Assembly: GCA_904379015.1 (NCBI GenBank)
Contig: CAJFHG010000024.1
Coordinates: forward strand, 1-38,491
Reading direction: 5' to 3'
From: Candidatus Paralachnospira caecorum
Lineage (GTDB): Bacteria; Bacillota; Clostridia; Lachnospirales; Lachnospiraceae
DNA length: 38,491 bases
This document shows positions 34,708 through 38,491 of this stretch, piece after piece (the stretch's first letter is position 1; the number at the start of each line of letters is the position of its first letter). The notes below the pieces were generated by a model. The model did no database searches and was not told the DNA's origin. It saw only the letters and a list, made by a program, of their open reading frames with translations. Made by a program: the position numbers and the translations under genes.

Positions 34708-36545
34708 TTTTCGATCCTTCCTCCTTTCAGAATGCCAAAGCCGAAATGATCACATCTCAGGCACCGTCTCGCCTCCTGACCGGCCTCTTCACAGGTCATG
34801 CCGCACTCGATCAGCTCAAAATCCTTTGCCCGCTCTGACGCCTGACGTTCTTTCATATTGACGCGGGCGCAGCTCTTTCTGTCGTCCAGCCGTACCTTCG
34901 GAATCTCCACATCCGCAGAAATCGTATGGTTGAATCCAAGGAAATCATCAATATTGGCCGCAGCCACCTTTCCGGCTGCAATGGCTCTGATCACAGTCGC
35001 CGGTCCGGTCACACAGTCGCCGCCTGCAAATACGCCAGTAATATCTTTCGCGTTCACGCCGCTCCAGTTGAGGGCTTCGATGACGCCTTTTCCCCGTTTC
35101 ACGGGAATGCCCTGTTTTTCAAATGCCTTGGATTCAATGCCCTGTCCGATTGCCACGATCACCATATCGCAGGCCAGACGCACATCCTCCTGGGAAGAAT
35201 CCATGGGCACCGGCCTTCCGTTCTTGACCGGTCCGATGATCTGGGGCTTCACCCAGACAGCCGCCACATTGCCGTTCTCATCCTTCTCGATCCTGAGCGG
35301 CGCGTGGAGATCCAGAAGCTCACAGCCCTCGGCTATGGCGCCCTCCACCTCCTCAGGCATGGCGGTCATATCCACGGCCCTCCGCCTGTAGGCAATGCGC
35401 AGCCGCTTCGCGCCAAGGCGGACTGCCGAACGGGCCACGTCCATGGCCACATTTCCGCCGCCGATCACGACAATATCCTTTCCTGTAAAATCAGGCATCT
35501 CATCGTCGCCGATTCCCCGCAGAAGCTCAACTGCGGAAATCACGCCGCCGGCATCCTCCCCCTCGATGCCGATCTTTCTGTCGATGTGAGCGCCGATCGC
35601 GATATAAACCGCGTCATACTCCTTCCTCAGCTCCACAATACTGGGGTTCTCCCCCACCGTTACTCCTGTCTTGACCTTGATCCCAAGGCTCAGGATGTGA
35701 TTGATCTCTCTGTCCAGCTCTTCTCTGGGCAGCCTGTAATTGGGAATGCCGTAGCGGAGCATGCCGCCCAGCTTCTTCCTCTGCTCAAAAATAGTCACTT
35801 CATGTCCCATCAGGGTCAGATAATAAGCCGCGCTGATTCCGCCCGGTCCGCCGCCGATCACCGCCACCTTCTTGCCGGTGGAAACGGCAGGAACGGGAAG
35901 CGGTACATCGCCCGCGTGATCCACCGCGAATCTCTTGAGCCCCCGGATATTCACCGGATCGTCGATCATGGTACGGCGGCAGCGAACCTCGCAGGGATGC
36001 TCGCAGATCAGACCGCACACGGCGGGCAGCGGATTGTCCTTCCGGATCAGCCGCACCGCGTCGCCGTAACGTCCCTCCGCCACCAGGGCAATATAGCCGG
36101 GTATATCCACTCCGGCGGGACATTGGGATACGCAGGGCACCGGCTGGTTCAGCTCCAGTTTGCACCTGCCCCTCAGCACATGTTCTTCAAAATCATCGCG
36201 GAATCCTTTGATCCCCTTCAGAACCATTTTGGCCGCCTCATATCCAATGGCACAGTCTGCTGAATAAAAAATATTTTTTGCTGTCTTTTCGATCAGATCG
36301 ATCGTCTCCAGCGTCCCCTCCCCATCGAGAACCGCTTCCATCAATTCCTGAAGCTGTCCCAGGCCGACACGGCAGGGCACACACTTGCCGCAGGACTGCG
36401 CATGGCACATTTTCAGAAATGATGACGCCAGATCAACCGGACATAATCCGGGCGGACTGGCACTGATACGCCGCTCAAGATCCTTGTAAAGCTCTTCTAC
36501 TGTGGTCTGAGCCTGATTCTGCGTAATGATACTCAATCTGCTCAT
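34701..36545 (-). CDS. NuoF-tail / GltD-like FAD-NAD(P) oxidoreductase, hydrogenase partner
   Basis: A 614-residue electron-transfer protein in three parts. Residues 1-130 match the C-terminal iron-sulfur domain of NuoF/HydB (SCGKCVPCRVG, then FYSADCAIG). Residues 130-210 resemble the GltD/NfnB N-terminal double [4Fe-4S] region (CVSQCPAGVDIPGY, CGLICEHPCEVRCRR). The rest is a GltD-like flavoprotein with VAVIGGGPGGISAA (FAD) and IVVIGGGNVAMDVARSAVRLGAKR (NADPH-type site). A CLRCD motif ends the protein. It has no FMN-binding NuoF core and no NuoE. ATG 36545 follows GGAGGAGG; the frame continues further upstream only through the leader terminator. It shares an operon with hydA and probably passes electrons to it. 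Confidence 0.88.
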   Translation of the reverse strand: MSRLSIITQNQAQTTVEELYKDLERRISASPPGLCPVDLASSFLKMCHAQSCGKCVPCRVGLGQLQELMEAVLDGEGTLETIDLIEKTAKNIFYSADCAIGYEAAKMVLKGIKGFRDDFEEHVLRGRCKLELNQPVPCVSQCPAGVDIPGYIALVAEGRYGDAVRLIRKDNPLPAVCGLICEHPCEVRCRRTMIDDPVNIRGLKRFAVDHAGDVPLPVPAVSTGKKVAVIGGGPGGISAAYYLTLMGHEVTIFEQRKKLGGMLRYGIPNYRLPREELDREINHILSLGIKVKTGVTVGENPSIVELRKEYDAVYIAIGAHIDRKIGIEGEDAGGVISAVELLRGIGDDEMPDFTGKDIVVIGGGNVAMDVARSAVRLGAKRLRIAYRRRAVDMTAMPEEVEGAIAEGCELLDLHAPLRIEKDENGNVAAVWVKPQIIGPVKNGRPVPMDSSQEDVRLACDMVIVAIGQGIESKAFEKQGIPVKRGKGVIEALNWSGVNAKDITGVFAGGDCVTGPATVIRAIAAGKVAAANIDDFLGFNHTISADVEIPKVRLDDRKSCARVNMKERQASERAKDFELIECGMTCEEAGQEARRCLRCDHFGFGILKGGRIEKW

Positions 36546-36589
36546 GATAACCTCCTCCTTCACAACAAAACATCTGCGCACCGTTAGAC

Positions 36590-36626
36590 AAAAAGGGCAG
36601 CATTCGTTTTTCAACAAACACTGCCC
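36590..36626 (-). terminator. Leader terminator in the ZTP riboswitch platform
   Basis: A 14-bp stem (GGGCAGTGTTTGTT with AACGAATGCTGCCC, including G-U pairs) capped by GAAA and followed by TTTTTGTCT on the minus strand, 45 bases before the flavoprotein ATG. Its first four bases (GGGC) are also the 3' side of riboswitch helix P3, so aptamer and terminator exclude each other. Confidence 0.88.
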
Positions 36627-36698
36627 AGACGGTCGGCTGTCTCCGGCTCTCCATCACCCTGTGGTTTTTTCCACGAATCCGTCAGCGATGAAAAGCCG
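36623..36698 (-). promoter_or_regulatory. ZTP (pfl) riboswitch aptamer
   Basis: The minus strand folds as follows. P1 is a 12-bp helix between 36687-36698 and 36644-36655 (CGGCTTTTCATC with GATGGAGAGCCG). Inside it are the CUGACGG segment, the P2 hairpin GTGG-AAAAAA-CCAC and a following AGGG. A short linker leads to P3, GCCGACCGTCTGGGC, where the loop CCGTC pairs with GACGG upstream as the pseudoknot. This matches the architecture and conserved 3' block (GCCGCCCGCCUGGGC) that I know from the Fusobacterium ZTP riboswitch, with compensatory changes in the pseudoknot. The ligand should stabilise P3, block the terminator and turn the hydrogenase operon on. Confidence 0.88.
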
Positions 36699-36711
36699 CT
36701 CTGTTTCCCCA

Positions 36712-36740
36712 AACATATCATATCGTTATTAAATTGTCAA
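36712..36740 (-). promoter_or_regulatory. Promoter of the riboswitch-hydrogenase transcript
   Basis: Minus-strand perfect TTGACA (36735-36740) and TATGTT (36712-36717) with a 17-base spacer. The start point falls just before the aptamer. Confidence 0.8.
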
Positions 36741-36748
36741 GTTGTAAT

Positions 36749-37019
36749 TCAAAAGTTTTTCGTAAATAAATAATCCAGACTGACTCTGAAATCCTCCTCC
36801 GACAGGTTCTCCACAGTCGCCGAAACTTCTCTCCGGCAGCACCTGCCGACGGCCCCGAAAACCCGCTCCCATGAGATCGTTCCCTCACCGATCGGCCCCC
36901 AGCCTCACCGCGCTGGCATAGGCCTGTTCAAACCGCGTCCTGGTCGCGTCCGCAATCAGAGAATCAAAGCTGCCCGGATTCAGATCCAGAAGATGAGAAA
37001 GATACACTGTTCTGTTCAT
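36749..37019 (-). pseudogene. Small gene broken by a one-base frameshift in a G5 run
   Basis: From ATG 37019 the minus strand encodes MNRTVYLSHLLDLNPG and on to a stop at 36885 (44 residues). If one base of the G-run at 36896-36900 is removed, the reading continues as LGPIGEGTISWERVFG to TGA at 36749, giving an 89-residue protein that ends DYLFTKNF. Both halves look coding (no stops, plausible composition). I do not recognise the family. The break may be real decay, phase variation or a sequencing error. The intergenic stretch 37020-37262 holds only the promoter below and no other gene that I can support. Confidence 0.5.
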
Positions 37020-37114
37020 CGTTTCCGTCCCCTGCGTCCCTGCACGTCATCATCCGCGCAAATACCCTTGTCCGCCATTCTGCGCATCCTGTGCGTCCAG
37101 TCTCATATTCTGCC

Positions 37115-37123
37115 ATTTTACCA
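37115..37123 (-). promoter_or_regulatory. Extended -10 promoter before the frameshifted gene
   Basis: The minus strand reads TGGTAAAAT, an extended -10, about 95 bases before ATG 37019. A clear -35 is missing. Confidence 0.35.
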
Positions 37124-37262
37124 CAGATTTTCCCGAATGGCCAGCGGCCGGAAGGCGGAGTACAATGCGTTCCGCTTTCCGCTTTCCGGCTCTTCTGTCC
37201 GTTTGCCGGATCTGCTCCGGGCCGCTCCGTTTTTCTGGGCAGCGTCTATAACCGCGCGCCTT

Positions 37263-38093
37263 TTATTTTGACAGATAAGACGCGTTCACATATCCGGTAT
37301 ACTGATCCGCAATGAGGACCAGTACCCATCCATTGTCATATTTCACCAGAACGGACACCAGATTCCCCGCGCTCAGCGCCGGCCACGTCTTCAGAAGCGG
37401 CGCCGAAGCGTCCGGTGCCACTCTCACCGTCAGAGTATCGCCGTCCTGCAGCCCGGCCACCCGCCTTACCGCAAAGGGACTGAACTGCTGTATCACTTTT
37501 CTGGCGTTCCAGATCTCCGCGATCTTCATATCTTCTTCCTCTCCTCCGCTTTCACCGCCCGGCTGGATCTCGCCGCTGCCGAGCAGGAGCCTGACATCAT
37601 TTCTGAAATCATCCATGTTTTTTCCGAACCGGCTGAAATAAGGATCCGGATCACTGTGATTGGAGGCGAATCCCTTCTCATGGGCCTCATGGTGTCCCAA
37701 AACCCGGTCCGCGGTCAGACCATAGGTCCTGCACAGTCCGGCGTAATGTTCTGCGGCATAATTCCAGACCTTCGTGAACTCCTCCTCCGTATCAAGCTCA
37801 CACAGCTCATAGCCGATACAATGACTGTTTCCCCAGCTGGTGCCGATCTGCCAGCAGGCCATGGTATGCGGCGCGAAATGATAAATGCCCGTATCATCGA
37901 TGAATCCATGCACCAGTTTTTCCACTCCGGCCTTGTTCCACCGTTTGTACCATCCGCCCCCGGCGCCGGACCGGGCGCGGATGACCGTAGGGTATACTGC
38001 CGGGCTGTGCACGATCAGATAATCGACACCCGCCAGCTTCTGCCCCGCCAGGTAGCAGTCATTTTTTGTACAGTAAAGAGTCTCCTCACTCAT
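37263..38093 (-). CDS. Phage-type N-acetylmuramoyl-L-alanine amidase (endolysin)
   Basis: A 276-residue cell-wall hydrolase that cuts the amide bond between N-acetylmuramic acid and the stem peptide. The Amidase_2 domain spans about residues 20-175: YLIVHS with zinc ligand His29, HFAPHTMACWQIG, NSHCIGYELCE, and GHHEAHEKGFASNHSDPDPYF with the later ligands. A Gly/Glu-rich linker follows, and an SH3-like wall-binding domain covers 212-276 (LTVRVAPDASAPLLKTW, WVLVLIADQYTGYV). No signal peptide is seen, as expected for a holin-dependent endolysin. Its ATG overlaps the holin stop. Confidence 0.9.
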   Translation of the reverse strand: MSEETLYCTKNDCYLAGQKLAGVDYLIVHSPAVYPTVIRARSGAGGGWYKRWNKAGVEKLVHGFIDDTGIYHFAPHTMACWQIGTSWGNSHCIGYELCELDTEEEFTKVWNYAAEHYAGLCRTYGLTADRVLGHHEAHEKGFASNHSDPDPYFSRFGKNMDDFRNDVRLLLGSGEIQPGGESGGEEEDMKIAEIWNARKVIQQFSPFAVRRVAGLQDGDTLTVRVAPDASAPLLKTWPALSAGNLVSVLVKYDNGWVLVLIADQYTGYVNASYLSK

Positions 38094-38368
38094 TCCGCAT
38101 CCTTCTCCTCCTTTTTCACAGTCAGATTTTTCAGCGCGTCACACAGGCCAATGCTTGCAAGCCCCGAAAACATACCGCCCATCAGAATGCCGGGAGTAAA
38201 ATCCATATTGAGCCACGCGTTCAGGCCGACTCCCAGGACCGCCATGATGAGCGGTATGTACCTGCCCGCTTTATCGGACGGTATCATCTTCTTTAATATA
38301 TATCTCACGCACAGGCAGATGCCGACCACGATCGGCACCGCGTATTCACTTAAAAAGCTGTAATCCAT
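38090..38368 (-). CDS. Phage holin
   Basis: A 92-residue membrane protein with three hydrophobic segments (about 8-26, 37-53 and 60-78) and a charged tail KNLTVKKEEKDAE, the layout of clostridial phage holins. It would form membrane lesions that release the endolysin encoded directly downstream (ATGA overlap). AAAGGAGAGG lies before the ATG. No other phage genes are visible, although the window ends 123 bases upstream. Confidence 0.82.
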   Translation of the reverse strand: MDYSFLSEYAVPIVVGICLCVRYILKKMIPSDKAGRYIPLIMAVLGVGLNAWLNMDFTPGILMGGMFSGLASIGLCDALKNLTVKKEEKDAE

Positions 38369-38474
38369 AACGGTTCCTCTCCTTTATTCGCTGTCTTCTT
38401 CTTGTTTGCTCTTGTTTTATTATTATGCAGGCACGGCCAATTGGTTCGTTCCCATCCATTTCCATTGATTTTTG

Positions 38475-38488
38475 CAAACATTTGTTCG
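38475..38488 (-). promoter_or_regulatory. LexA/SOS-like box upstream of the holin
   Basis: The minus strand reads CGAACAAATGTTTG, which fits the Gram-positive LexA (DinR) pattern GAAC-N4-GTTC with one change (GTTT). It lies about 106 bases before the holin start, at the very end of the window. No convincing -35/-10 pair can be placed around it with certainty. Confidence 0.5.
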
Positions 38489-38491
38489 ATA

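Noticed and set aside
33001-34749. 582-residue plus-strand frame opposite hydA
   Set aside because: The minus strand encodes all three H-cluster signatures; the plus frame is a by-product of its codon bias.
34926-36263. 445-residue plus-strand frame opposite the flavoprotein gene
   Set aside because: Antisense shadow with histidine-rich composition and no start context.
36623-36698. NiCo/czcD or other metal riboswitch before the hydrogenase operon
   Set aside because: I considered it because hydrogenase is iron-rich, but P1, pseudoknot and the conserved 3' block fit the ZTP class much better.
1-38491. CRISPR arrays, insertion sequences, tRNA or rRNA genes, replication origin
   Set aside because: I saw no regularly spaced direct repeats, transposase motifs, tRNA-like cloverleaf sequences or DnaA-box clusters.

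Overview
This 38.5 kb window looks like chromosomal DNA of an anaerobic, low-to-mid-GC Firmicute, most likely a Lachnospiraceae member. That assignment is inferred from the gene families (eukaryotic-type HisA, short CmpB-like membrane protein, [FeFe]-hydrogenase, PEP carboxykinase, ECF-type riboflavin transporter), AGGAGG ribosome-binding sites and TTGACA/TATAAT promoters. Most is ordinary housekeeping DNA, with three accessory-looking patches at the junctions and a phage-like lysis pair at the right edge.

Layout. (1) An ABC-F ATPase (158-1798, +) converges on a long minus-strand run reading from folC at 12.7 kb down to 1.8 kb: folC-folE, a terminator, then a new promoter driving HD hydrolase-folP-folB/folK-pheA-DUF815 ATPase-ppx-ppk1-thioesterase. 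It combines folate synthesis, phenylalanine synthesis and polyphosphate turnover. (2) After a small CmpB-like membrane protein (+) comes a minus-strand polyol block (zinc alcohol dehydrogenase + SDR) with a strong promoter and a tandem-repeat operator candidate, preceded by a ROK regulator, a eukaryotic-type HisA and the riboflavin transporter RibU under an FMN riboswitch. (3) A lipoprotein with a shortened metallo-beta-lactamase-like fold converges on corA and a second, complete ppk1. A MATE exporter, a small helical protein and a three-gene operon ending in a membrane-anchored NucA/EndA-type nuclease follow. (4) pckA, a Gp37/Gp68-like protein and a TIGR01440 protein lie on the minus strand. 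A divergent promoter region leads to a 1189-residue ABC ATPase-permease fusion with three exact-length internal repeats. (5) A two-gene hydrogenase operon (NuoF-tail/GltD-like flavoprotein + group A [FeFe]-hydrogenase) sits behind a leader that I fold as a complete ZTP (pfl) riboswitch with a terminator platform. (6) A one-base-frameshifted small gene and a holin-endolysin pair with a LexA-like box finish the window.

The most notable observation is the ZTP riboswitch in front of a hydrogenase operon, linking a folate/purine starvation alarmone to hydrogen metabolism. Others are the lipoprotein lacking its metal-binding core, two ppk1 paralogues 16 kb apart, a two-copy intergenic repeat at convergent gene ends, and an SOS-like box in front of the lysis pair. 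I saw no tRNA, rRNA, CRISPR array, insertion sequence or replication origin.
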